NCBI GenBank assembly: GCA_030692355.1
Contig: JAUYCF010000042.1
Coordinates: forward strand, 122,413 to 186,412
Reading direction: 5' to 3'
DNA: 64,000 nucleotides
Source: Thiobacillus sp.
Lineage (GTDB): Bacteria; Pseudomonadota; Gammaproteobacteria; Burkholderiales; Thiobacillaceae
This document shows positions 47,782-55,888 of this stretch, piece by piece (position 1 is the first letter of the stretch; each line of letters begins with the position of its first letter). The notes below the pieces were generated by a model. The model did no database searches and had not been told where the DNA came from. It saw nothing but the letters and a program-made list of their open reading frames with translations. The position numbers and the translations under genes were made by a program.

Positions 47782-48894
47782 ATGGAGATGTTGATCAGAT
47801 GGTGCGTTGCGGGCATTTTGTCCCTGTTGCTTGGGTATGCCGCGCCGGCTTTGGCTTTCGAGGATGACGAAGCCTGCCTGATGTGCCATAAATACCCGAA
47901 AATGGGGCGTATTACCGAAGAGGGTCAGCAAAAGTCCTATTACGTGATGCCGCATGTTTTTTCCAAGACCGTGCACCGCAACGTGCCCTGTCGCGATTGC
48001 CACGGCTATATCAAGGAATTGCCGCACAAGCCCGTCACCGAGGGGGTGACGTGCGACACGGAATGCCACTCGATCCAGAATCCTTCGACCGGCAAGCCGT
48101 TCAGCCATAAGCCGATTTATGACGCGTTCAAGAAGAGCGTCCATGGCCGGGAAAAGATCGCCGAGGGCAATGACGCCGACAAGCCCTATTGCGTCAACTG
48201 CCACACCAACCCGCTCTATAACGCCAAGGAGGAAAAGCCGCCCAAGCATATCGTGGACCGTTGCGTGGTCTGCCACGAGGACGCCAAGTTTGCGGAGAAA
48301 TGGTACAACCACACTAGCCGCCGCATCCGCGAGGTCAAGCGTTCACCCCAGGAAATCGTCGAGATGTGCTCCTCTTGCCACGCCGACAAGGAGATGCTGG
48401 GGCGTCACCAGGCGGCTGCCAAGGAAGAAGGGCGCGAGTTGGGGCGGAAATTCATGATCGCGGCGGAATCCTACAACGAAAGCTTTCACGGCAAGCTGTC
48501 CAAGTACGGCAGCGACAATGCGGCCAACTGCCTTGATTGCCATGCCAATACCGTGAACTACTACCTCAGCGTGCACGAACTGCTGCCTTCGCGCGATCCG
48601 CGTTCGCCGGTGAGCGCGGAAAACAGGGTGCAGACCTGCAAGCAGTGCCATGTGAGGGCGGACGAGAACTACGCCAAGCTGGACCCTCATCCCTCCAGCA
48701 AGAAGGAGGACAACGTCTTCAAGTATTACGCCGAGATAACTTACACGGTTGTGGGGAATGTCGTACTGGCGATGCTGGTTGGACTCGCCGCATTCGAAAC
48801 CTGGGGCCGCTTGCGCGATGGCGTGAGCTGGCGCTTCCGTGATGGCTCATCGTGGTGGCGGCGTACCAGGCGCGATAGCAATCGCATTCCCTGA
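47782..48894 (+). CDS. Membrane-anchored multiheme cytochrome c, seven CXXCH plus one CX3CH
   Basis: A 370-residue exported protein (signal peptide to about 25, APALAFED) with CLMCH (32-36), CRDCH (70-74), CDTECH (91-96), CVNCH (137-141), CVVCH (161-165), CSSCH (196-200), CLDCH (250-254) and CKQCH (286-290). The third site has three residues between the cysteines. A C-terminal helix at about 320-340 anchors it to the inner membrane. It resembles NrfH/NapC-linked or cytochrome c3-type proteins that take electrons from a membrane partner; the cytochrome b encoded next is the likely partner. The ATG follows AAAAGAGG closely. Confidence 0.9.
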   Translation: MEMLIRWCVAGILSLLLGYAAPALAFEDDEACLMCHKYPKMGRITEEGQQKSYYVMPHVFSKTVHRNVPCRDCHGYIKELPHKPVTEGVTCDTECHSIQNPSTGKPFSHKPIYDAFKKSVHGREKIAEGNDADKPYCVNCHTNPLYNAKEEKPPKHIVDRCVVCHEDAKFAEKWYNHTSRRIREVKRSPQEIVEMCSSCHADKEMLGRHQAAAKEEGRELGRKFMIAAESYNESFHGKLSKYGSDNAANCLDCHANTVNYYLSVHELLPSRDPRSPVSAENRVQTCKQCHVRADENYAKLDPHPSSKKEDNVFKYYAEITYTVVGNVVLAMLVGLAAFETWGRLRDGVSWRFRDGSSWWRRTRRDSNRIP

Positions 48895-48911
48895 TGAAAG
48901 CCATGGGGCCT

Positions 48912-49008
48912 GTCGGGCTGAAGCCCGACCTACGAATTAGCGCCATCTCGAAACCCGTTTCGCAGGTCGGACTTCAGTCCGAAATATCGGGCTGAAGCCG
49001 GCCTGCAG
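48912..49008. repeat. REP palindrome cluster
   Basis: One canonical reverse copy at 48912-48933 and a degenerate facing pair (GGTCGGACTTCAGTCCGA and GGGCTGAAGCCGGCC) at 48962-49008, between the multiheme gene and the cytochrome b gene. Confidence 0.85.
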
Positions 49009-49066
49009 GCTGTTAAACAGATGGTGCAGAATTTTTTACGAGTTGACGCATAAGGACACGCTGAAT

Positions 49067-49984
49067 ATGGAATTGTCACAAGAAGCACGCGATGTGCTGG
49101 AGACTGCAAAGCGCCACAACAGGGTAAGGCCGGAGGATGAGCGCGACATCGAGGAGGTGATTGCCTTGTTGCCGGACGACCGCTCGATGCTTTACAAGAA
49201 TGTGGATTCAAATCCAATTGGTGATTTCTACCGATACAGCATTCATATCCGCGTCCAGCACCTGCTGATCTTCAGCACCTTTCTGTTGCTGGCCTTTACC
49301 GGCCTGCCCATCCACTACAACACCGCTTTCTGGGCGCAGCCGTTCAACGCCATGCTGGGCGGCCTGGACGTAACGCGGGTCATTCACCGCACGCTCGCGG
49401 TGACCATGATTTTTGCCATGGTTTATCACTTTTTTACCATTGGCTTCGGATCGCTGGCCAAGTTGAGCGCCCGCACCTTTGAATTAAGGCGCACCATTCT
49501 GCCGACATGGAAGGATATTCGCGACTTCAAGGAAGATGCGCTGTTTTCCAGCGGGAAGCGCAATGTTCGCCCGGAAATGGACAAGTTCATGTACAAGCAG
49601 AAGATTCACTATTTTGCCGCCGGATTCGGCAACACGGTGATGGTGGTTTCCGGCTCGATCTTCCTGTTCCCCGCGTTCTGGGCCAGCATTCTGCCCCCCA
49701 GCATGGCCTCCAACTTCCTGGAAATGATGCGCTTGGGCCACCCTCACGAGGCGTTGCTGGCCTTGCTGGTGATCGCCTTCTGGCACTGGTACAACGTCCA
49801 TCTGGCACCGGGTCGTTTCCCCATGCAATGGACTTATCTGACCGGCAAGATCACGCGCGAACACCAGATCGAGGAGCATTTTCTCGAATACCTGCGCTGC
49901 ATCGTGTCCATGCCGGAAGAGCGCCGCTATCTCAGGAAACTGATCGAGAGCAAGAAAATATGGGGCACGCAGCCTCATGATTGA
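49067..49984 (+). CDS. Inner-membrane cytochrome b (di-heme, formate dehydrogenase gamma / NarI-like)
   Basis: A 305-residue membrane protein with four to five helices. Paired His candidates for two b hemes are in RYSIHIRVQHLLIFSTF, TRVIHRTLAVTMIFAMVYHF and ALLVIAFWHWYNVHLAP. A soluble N-terminal segment of about 60 residues and a C-terminal tail lie on the cytoplasmic side. Such subunits link the quinone pool to periplasmic cytochromes. The ATG at 49067 is preferred over an upstream TTG at 49043. It lies between multiheme genes and is followed by a tiny membrane protein gene. Confidence 0.88.
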   Translation: MELSQEARDVLETAKRHNRVRPEDERDIEEVIALLPDDRSMLYKNVDSNPIGDFYRYSIHIRVQHLLIFSTFLLLAFTGLPIHYNTAFWAQPFNAMLGGLDVTRVIHRTLAVTMIFAMVYHFFTIGFGSLAKLSARTFELRRTILPTWKDIRDFKEDALFSSGKRNVRPEMDKFMYKQKIHYFAAGFGNTVMVVSGSIFLFPAFWASILPPSMASNFLEMMRLGHPHEALLALLVIAFWHWYNVHLAPGRFPMQWTYLTGKITREHQIEEHFLEYLRCIVSMPEERRYLRKLIESKKIWGTQPHD

Positions 49985-50002
49985 GGTGATGTGCTGCTCA
50001 AT

Positions 50003-50049
50003 GTAGGTCGGGTTTCAACCCGACATCATCGGGCTGAAGCCCGACCTAC
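50003..50049. repeat. Facing pair of REP palindromes
   Basis: A forward copy with T/A changes in the stem (GTCGGGTTTCAACCCGAC, 50003-50024) and a canonical reverse copy at 50030-50049, separated by 5 bp, in the gap between cytochrome b and the 38-residue gene. The compensated stem changes keep the fold. Confidence 0.85.
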
Positions 50050-50077
50050 AAAAAATTAAGGCTGGACAAATATTTCT

Positions 50078-50194
50078 ATGAGATCCGAGCTTAAAACCTG
50101 GCAGAAACTGCTCGCCTACGGCTCACTGGCTTTTGTGCTGGCGTGGACCGTCTTCGGGCTATACGCGATCTGGCTGATGTTAGCGCAGGGCTGA
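50078..50194 (+). CDS. Small single-helix membrane protein, 38 residues
   Basis: The ATG at 50078 opens a frame encoding 38 residues: a polar start (MRSELKTWQKLLAYGS) and one membrane helix (LAFVLAWTVFGLYAIWLML) ending in AQG. It lies between the cytochrome b and the triheme gene with short gaps (21 bp to the next ATG). The size and place recall small subunits of membrane respiratory complexes, so I suggest it stabilises the cytochrome b / cytochrome c interface. This is inference from size and place; no family is recognised. Its stop is TGA at 50192. Confidence 0.6.
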   Translation: MRSELKTWQKLLAYGSLAFVLAWTVFGLYAIWLMLAQG

Positions 50195-50215
50195 TGATAA
50201 ATTTAAGGATTGACC

Positions 50216-51307
50216 ATGCATCAAACCGTTGAACTCGATAGCATTTTTGTAGCACTGGCCGTGGTGATGTTCCTCCTCTTCGCCATCGCGGTGCTGATTA
50301 TTGTTGACCACAAGGCACGCATTCCGGGCGAGATCAGGCGCGACTTTTTCAGCATTTCAGGTCTGCGCCGCAACCACCCCATCTGGTCCTGGATGGTGTC
50401 CATGCTGCTGTGGACCGTCATTGCAGCCTTGCTGGCGTCTTCCGTCTATTCCATGATGGACCTCGGGAAAAAACCCGAGGGCCCCAAGCTGCTGGCCAAG
50501 CTGGATATCGAGCGGCAGAAGGAGCGTGCCAGGCACTTCCACAATGCGCCCAAGGTCGACCCCCTGACACTGGGAAAAGGGCCGATTTGCTATACCTGCC
50601 ACAGCAACTACCCGCACGCCAAGAAACCCATGGTCCGTACGTTGCTCAACATGCATACCCAGTTTCTGGGTTGCATGGCCTGCCATGCCGACGAGCGCAA
50701 GGTGCCGGAAAATACCGTGACGCTGCGCTGGCTCAATTATTCGGGAATCGAGGTCAAGGGCAAGCCATTCGGCATCGATGTTGATCCGGCAACCGGCTCG
50801 CTGCTCGAAACGGATGATTATTATTCCAAGATCGTGCCCTATGCCACGATCAACGGACGGGAGGTCTTGCTGGAAATCACCGAGGATGCGCCGGAAGCAC
50901 AGGAATTCATCAAGCTGCGCAGCCAGCTTTCCGATCAGGACTTGGGCTCGGTCAAAAAGGCCTTCCACACCCAGGTGAGCCCGGTCGGACGCTTCTGCAC
51001 CCGCTGCCACGCCGCCGAGAAGGAAAGTTTCGTGCCGTTCCGCGCTCTTGGCTTCTCCGACGTGCGCATCAATGCCCTGACCAATCTGAACATTGTCGGC
51101 ATCGTGCAGAAATACAAGGAATTCTATATCCCCACCATTTTCCTCGACGATGCCAATAAATCGCGTCAAGGCGTGCTGTTCGGCACTGCCGAGAAAGCAG
51201 CGGCTCCGACTTCGGAGGAAATGAAGCGCGATCCGCGCACCTGGTGGCGCAATTCCTTCGATGCGCCGCCCAAGCCCGCCGAGGCCCCGCAAGCAGCGAC
51301 GCCGTAA
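50216..51307 (+). CDS. Membrane-bound triheme cytochrome c with two N-terminal helices
   Basis: A 363-residue protein with two membrane helices (about 9-30 and 59-80), then a periplasmic part with three CXXCH sites: CYTCHSNYPH (125-129), CMACHADE (153-157) and CTRCHAAE (about 262-266). The long stretch between hemes 2 and 3 contains no Cys and may be a separate domain. The ATG at 50216 has AAGG 8 bp upstream; a TTG at 50210 is an alternative. Together with cytochrome b and the 38-residue protein it could form the inner-membrane quinol-facing module of the block. Confidence 0.88.
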   Translation: MHQTVELDSIFVALAVVMFLLFAIAVLIIVDHKARIPGEIRRDFFSISGLRRNHPIWSWMVSMLLWTVIAALLASSVYSMMDLGKKPEGPKLLAKLDIERQKERARHFHNAPKVDPLTLGKGPICYTCHSNYPHAKKPMVRTLLNMHTQFLGCMACHADERKVPENTVTLRWLNYSGIEVKGKPFGIDVDPATGSLLETDDYYSKIVPYATINGREVLLEITEDAPEAQEFIKLRSQLSDQDLGSVKKAFHTQVSPVGRFCTRCHAAEKESFVPFRALGFSDVRINALTNLNIVGIVQKYKEFYIPTIFLDDANKSRQGVLFGTAEKAAAPTSEEMKRDPRTWWRNSFDAPPKPAEAPQAATP

Positions 51308-51308
51308 C

Positions 51309-52232
51309 ATGGCTGGCGACAACTTGCGCCGGGCAGTCAGGGGGGGGCTGCTGTGGATCTCCCTTGGCCTGGCTGGTGTTGGCGCGGCCGGGGCGGAGGT
51401 GCGCCTGGCCGAGGCACGGCATCTGTTCGATCTTGCCGGCGGTGGCGGAGCCGCCCTGTCCCTGCCCAGCGATGTGGCGATCGGCTCGGGCGGACGGGTA
51501 TACGTGGTGGACGGGGGCAATCATCGGGTTGCGGTGTTTTCCCCCGCAGGCCAGTATTTGTTCGCCATCGGCCGCAAGGGTGAGGGCAGCGGCGAGTTTC
51601 GCGATCCGGTGGGGATCGGCGCCGATGCACGGGGCCGCATTTACGTCGCTGATAGCGGCAATCACCGTATCCAGATATTCGATGCCAACGGCCGCTTCAG
51701 CGGATCTTTCCGGACCGGCAATGGGCGCCCGATCGATGTGGCGCCCGATGCCGAAGGGAAAACCCTGTATGTGACCGGCGGCCACCGGCTGACGGCCTAC
51801 AGCCCGACAGGAGAGGTGCTGAGGCAGTGGGGGAGCGAGGGGCAAAGCCAGGGCGAATTCCGCTATCCGGCCTCGGTGCTGGTTGCTCCGGAAGGACATG
51901 TCTATGTCGTGGATGCACTCAATTCGCGCGTGCAGATATTCGATCCGCAGGGGAAATTCGTGTTTCAGGTGGGTGCGTGGGGCGTGTTGCCCGGTCAGTT
52001 TTTTCGCCCCAAGGGTGTCGCGCTGGACAGCAAGAACCGCATCTACGTAACGGACAGCTACATGGATCTGGTCGAGGTGTTCGGCAGCGATTACCGGTTC
52101 CAGCATGTGCTGGGGGCGAAAGGCAAAATACGCAGGCTAACCGCGCCGGGCGGCATGGCCATTGACGCGTCGGACCGGTTGTTTGTGGCGGAAATGCTGG
52201 CGAACAAGGTTTCCGTGTTCAGCTTGCGGTGA
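51309..52232 (+). CDS. NHL-repeat beta-propeller protein, exported
   Basis: A 307-residue exported protein with a signal peptide (about 1-30, GVGAAGAEVR). It has about six NHL repeats (RVYVVDGGNHRVAVFSPAGQ, RIYVADSGNHRIQIFDANGR and so on). It follows the triheme gene by 1 bp. It lacks the LVWPSPP N-terminal segment of the other two NHL proteins in the block, and it is not a lipoprotein. A role as scaffold or ligand sensor for the conduit is a guess. Confidence 0.88.
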   Translation: MAGDNLRRAVRGGLLWISLGLAGVGAAGAEVRLAEARHLFDLAGGGGAALSLPSDVAIGSGGRVYVVDGGNHRVAVFSPAGQYLFAIGRKGEGSGEFRDPVGIGADARGRIYVADSGNHRIQIFDANGRFSGSFRTGNGRPIDVAPDAEGKTLYVTGGHRLTAYSPTGEVLRQWGSEGQSQGEFRYPASVLVAPEGHVYVVDALNSRVQIFDPQGKFVFQVGAWGVLPGQFFRPKGVALDSKNRIYVTDSYMDLVEVFGSDYRFQHVLGAKGKIRRLTAPGGMAIDASDRLFVAEMLANKVSVFSLR

Positions 52233-52237
52233 GCGGA

Positions 52238-55200
52238 ATGCCCGAGTGTTTGGCCATCCATGCAGGCCGGGCTTCAGCCCGACTCATAATCGTAGGCCGG
52301 GCTTCAGCCCGACTCAGGGCCATCTGCAGGCAGGGCTTCAGCCCGGAGTTTCGGGCTGAAGCCCGACCTACGGGTTTGAGTCAGGCTGAAGCCCGGCCTG
52401 CGATTGCGGCATGGCTCCTGGCGTGGCTGCTGCTGTTCCTCGGCCTTCTTTTCCTGCCGCGCGCCGCCGAGGCGGCGCGGGATATTTCGCCGCAGCGCGA
52501 ATGCGCGACCTGCCACGTCATGTGGTTGGTGGATTTCAACCGCGAGGACGTGACGCCATTGATTCCCTACAACCCCAAGCCGACGGTGGCGACCGGCAAA
52601 CAGGACGTGGCGAGCACCGACCGCATGTGCTTTTCCTGTCATGACGGTTTTGTGCTGGACTCCCGCTTTGCATGGAAAAACCGCCAGAATTTCCACCCCA
52701 TCGGCGTCAAGCCGTCGGAGAAGGTGAATATCCCGACGGTCGAAGGCAAGCTGATGTTCCCGCTCAACGACGATGGCAAGGTCTATTGCGGTACCTGTCA
52801 CAGCGCCCACGGTGTGGAGTGGGGAGAAAAACTGTCCCCGGTGTTTTTGCGCATGAAAAACGTCGATTCAAGCCTGTGCATGGGCTGCCACCTGGAGCGT
52901 GGCACCGGCCCGGACGAGGGCAACCATCCGATATTCAGGAAATTGAAGGAAATCCCGCATGCGCTGACGGAAGCCGGCTCCAAATTCGGCAGCGGCAATA
53001 ACGTGATCTGCCAGTCCTGTCACCGCGTTCACGGCGCGCCCGAGAAGAAGCTGCTGGCGGTGAAGAACCCAAATTCCGAACTGTGCGGCATCTGCCATGC
53101 CGACCGCTATGCCCACACCCCGGCCGAGGCGGGGAAAATGGGCACCCATCCGGTGAATATCCGGCCCGACCGGGTGAAGATTCCGCAGGCCCTGTTCGAC
53201 CGGGGCGCCAAGCTGGGCGAGGGCGGCACCGTGATCTGCCAGACCTGCCACAAGCCGCACTTCGCCGAGGAGGGCGCCAGGATTCTGGTCGCGCCCAACG
53301 CGCGGTCGCAGCTTTGCCAGACCTGTCATGTCGAGCAGCGCCGGGTGGCGAGCAGCAAGCACAACATGGCGCTGGTCAACGAGGCGGACAAAAATGTACG
53401 CGGCCAGGAAGTAGGCCGGGCCGGGGTGTGCAGTGCCTGCCATCTGCCGCATGGCGGGCAGGGGCCGAAAATGTGGGCGCGTGTGGTGAAGAGCGGCGAC
53501 GACCCGGTGGCCGACCTGTGCCTGACCTGCCACAGCGAGGGCGGGCTGGCCAAGGACAAGCAGGTGGGTCAGCACACCCACCCGGTAGGGCGCGACATGG
53601 CCCGCCTGGGCGGGGCGGTGGAACTTCCGGGCTACAGCAGGGAAGGCGTCAAGTCGACGGGCGACGGCAAGGGGCGGGTCAGTTGCCCCAGTTGCCACGA
53701 CCCGCACCAGTGGGATCCGCTCGACCCGGAAAAAACCTCGAAACCGGGCGACGAAAGCAGCGGCAGCAACAAGTTCCTGCGCAAGCCCAATGGCCCGGAG
53801 GCCGGCCTGTGCCTGACCTGCCACAAGAACAAGGCCGGCATTGCCAACACCAAGCACGATCTGGCCGTCATGGCGCCGACAGAACGCAATATCCGCGGCC
53901 AGACGCCCGCGGAAACGGGCGTCTGCGCCAGTTGTCACCTGCCCCACAACGGCCGTGGCGTGCGCATGTGGGCGCGCGAGCCGCTGGCCGGGGTGGACCC
54001 GGTTTCCTCCATCTGCCTGAGCTGCCACAATTCCCAGGGCGTGGCAAAGGATAAAATCATCGGCGCCAACAGCCATCCGCTGGATGTGCCCATCGCCAAT
54101 ATCGGCATCACGGCGAAGGACGGGCAATGGTCGGCGCCGCCGCAAAGCGTTGCCCAGCCGGGCAAGGCGCTGCCGCTCTATGACCATCGCGGCGCGCCGG
54201 CCGCGGAAGGCGGCAACGTGGTGTGCGGCACCTGCCACGATCCGCACAACTGGTCGCCTTTGACCAGGGCCAGCCCCGCCGGGGATCCGCGCAAGACAAA
54301 GGGCACGGGAGACACCAGTTTCCTGCGCCTGCCGAACGACAACAAGGGCACGCTGTGCGCCAACTGCCATGTGGATAAGGGCCCGATTGCCCTGTCCAAG
54401 CACAATCTCGCCATTTCCGCGCCCGCGGCGAAGAACACCCAGGGACGCACTACCGCCGAAACCGGCGTGTGCGGCTCCTGCCACCTGCCGCACAATGGCA
54501 ACGGCGCGAAGATGTGGGCGCGCGCCACCGGGCCGGGACAGGACGGCGTCGAAGTGCTGTGTGCCGAATGCCACCGCGACGGTGGCGTGGCGGAGAAGAA
54601 GCAGACTGGCGCCAACAGCCATCCGCTGCGCGTGGACCTGAAGAATGTCGGCGGCAAGACCACCCTGCCGCTTTACACCGCCGACGGCAAGAAGGATCAC
54701 GTCAAAGGCAAGGTCGCCTGCGCCACCTGCCACAACCTGCACCAGTGGGACCCGGCGGACGCCGCCAGCAAGGCCGGGGCGAAGGCCGACGTGGAGGGCG
54801 GCGCAGCCAACAGTTTCCTGCGCCAGCCCGCCTGGCCGGCGCCGACGCTCTGCGCCAACTGCCACCAGAACAAGCAGCAGGTGAAGAACACCGACCATGA
54901 CCTGGCCGTCACCGCACCGCAGGCGACCAATGTGCGCGGCCAGAATGCGCAGGAGTCCGGCGTGTGCGGACAGTGCCACATGGTGCATAACGCCGAGGCC
55001 AAGGCGCGCCTGTGGGCGCGGCCGCCGGGAGAGGGCAATGATGCCATGGAGCGCCTGTGCCGTTCCTGTCATGCCGCCGGCAAGGTGGCCGCCGCCAAGT
55101 TGCCGCTCAAGGGCAGCCACCCGGCCAGGGTCAACGTGATCTCCAACCCCGGCAGCCAGCGTGAAAACGGCGGGCATTTCCCCGTTTTCACCCCCGATGG

Positions 55201-55438
55201 GGAACGCAGCGGCTCCGGCATCATCACATGTCCAACTTGCCACAATGCCCACCAGTGGAGCCCGTTCAAGGCCGAGGAAGGCGAAGGCCGCAACGTCGAG
55301 GGCGATGCGCGCAGCAGCTTCCTGAGAAATACCAGCGATTTCTCGCTGTGCGCCGATTGTCACGGCCTGGATGCGCTGTTCCGCTACAAGTATTTTCATG
55401 GCGAGACATCGCGCAAGAAACATATGCTTTACCGATGA
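52238..55438 (+). CDS. Giant 24-heme cytochrome c
   Basis: I count 24 CXXCH motifs in about 1,000 mature residues. The first eight are in an N-terminal region; the last sixteen fall into four repeating modules of four hemes, each opening GVCxxCHLPHNG (at about 53.43, 53.91, 54.46 and 54.96 kb), with MWAR and SHP landmarks. Each module is about 160-185 residues. There is no distal membrane anchor beyond a signal peptide (LLLFLGLLFLPRAAEAARD). The start is uncertain: the codons 52238-52375 translate REP repeats, and a TTG at 52376 next to the signal peptide is the alternative. A long periplasm-spanning or cell-surface electron wire is the likely role. Confidence 0.92.
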   Translation: MPECLAIHAGRASARLIIVGRASARLRAICRQGFSPEFRAEARPTGLSQAEARPAIAAWLLAWLLLFLGLLFLPRAAEAARDISPQRECATCHVMWLVDFNREDVTPLIPYNPKPTVATGKQDVASTDRMCFSCHDGFVLDSRFAWKNRQNFHPIGVKPSEKVNIPTVEGKLMFPLNDDGKVYCGTCHSAHGVEWGEKLSPVFLRMKNVDSSLCMGCHLERGTGPDEGNHPIFRKLKEIPHALTEAGSKFGSGNNVICQSCHRVHGAPEKKLLAVKNPNSELCGICHADRYAHTPAEAGKMGTHPVNIRPDRVKIPQALFDRGAKLGEGGTVICQTCHKPHFAEEGARILVAPNARSQLCQTCHVEQRRVASSKHNMALVNEADKNVRGQEVGRAGVCSACHLPHGGQGPKMWARVVKSGDDPVADLCLTCHSEGGLAKDKQVGQHTHPVGRDMARLGGAVELPGYSREGVKSTGDGKGRVSCPSCHDPHQWDPLDPEKTSKPGDESSGSNKFLRKPNGPEAGLCLTCHKNKAGIANTKHDLAVMAPTERNIRGQTPAETGVCASCHLPHNGRGVRMWAREPLAGVDPVSSICLSCHNSQGVAKDKIIGANSHPLDVPIANIGITAKDGQWSAPPQSVAQPGKALPLYDHRGAPAAEGGNVVCGTCHDPHNWSPLTRASPAGDPRKTKGTGDTSFLRLPNDNKGTLCANCHVDKGPIALSKHNLAISAPAAKNTQGRTTAETGVCGSCHLPHNGNGAKMWARATGPGQDGVEVLCAECHRDGGVAEKKQTGANSHPLRVDLKNVGGKTTLPLYTADGKKDHVKGKVACATCHNLHQWDPADAASKAGAKADVEGGAANSFLRQPAWPAPTLCANCHQNKQQVKNTDHDLAVTAPQATNVRGQNAQESGVCGQCHMVHNAEAKARLWARPPGEGNDAMERLCRSCHAAGKVAAAKLPLKGSHPARVNVISNPGSQRENGGHFPVFTPDGERSGSGIITCPTCHNAHQWSPFKAEEGEGRNVEGDARSSFLRNTSDFSLCADCHGLDALFRYKYFHGETSRKKHMLYR
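52262..52402. repeat. REP palindrome cluster, five half/complete copies
   Basis: Forward copies at about 52262, 52291 and 52327, and reverse copies at about 52352 and 52383, some with GC-changed stems (GGCCGGGCTTCAGCCCG). They lie between the NHL gene and the signal peptide of the 24-heme gene and keep the frame open. Confidence 0.85.
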
Positions 55439-55483
55439 GATTAAAATTATTGATGAGGTTAAAATTTGCAGGTCGTCATGGAT

Positions 55484-55822
55484 GTCGGGCTGAAGCCGGA
55501 CCTGCGCTCCGGAGTGTTGCCGTTGCAGCCGGGCTTCAGCCCGAAAGCGATAAGGCGAAAAATCACCCGTAGGTCGGGCTTCAGCCCGAAAGCGGCGATG
55601 CAAAGAATCACCCGTAGGTCGGGCTTCAGCCCGAAAGCGGCGATGCAAAGAATCACCCGTAGGTCGGGCTTCAGCCCGAAAGCGACGATGCAAAGAATCA
55701 CCCGTAGGTCGGGCTTCAGCCCGAAAGCGGCGATGCAAAGAATCACCCGTAGGTCGGGCTTCAGCCCGAAAGCGGCGATGCGAAGAATCACCCGTAGGTC
55801 GGGCTTCAGCCCGACAGCGGCG
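55484..55822. repeat. REP tandem array, 45-bp period, six regular copies
   Basis: GGTCGGGCTTCAGCCCGA-type palindromes occur at 55566, 55611, 55656, 55701, 55746 and 55791, exactly 45 bp apart, with the linker GGCGATGCAAAGAATCACC almost invariant. Two degenerate copies precede them. This fills the 450-bp gap between the 24-heme gene and the NHL gene. Because 45 is a multiple of three, a frame stays open across the array. Confidence 0.92.
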
Positions 55823-55888
55823 ATGCAAAGAAATACCGCGCATGCCGGGATTCCTCCCGTCAAACCCGCACAAGCGTTGTGGAGAACA

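Noticed and set aside
55466..55888. Translation of the REP array as an N-terminal extension of the NHL protein
   Set aside because: A good ribosome binding site and signal peptide fix the start at 55889; the upstream frame is open because the unit length is a multiple of three.
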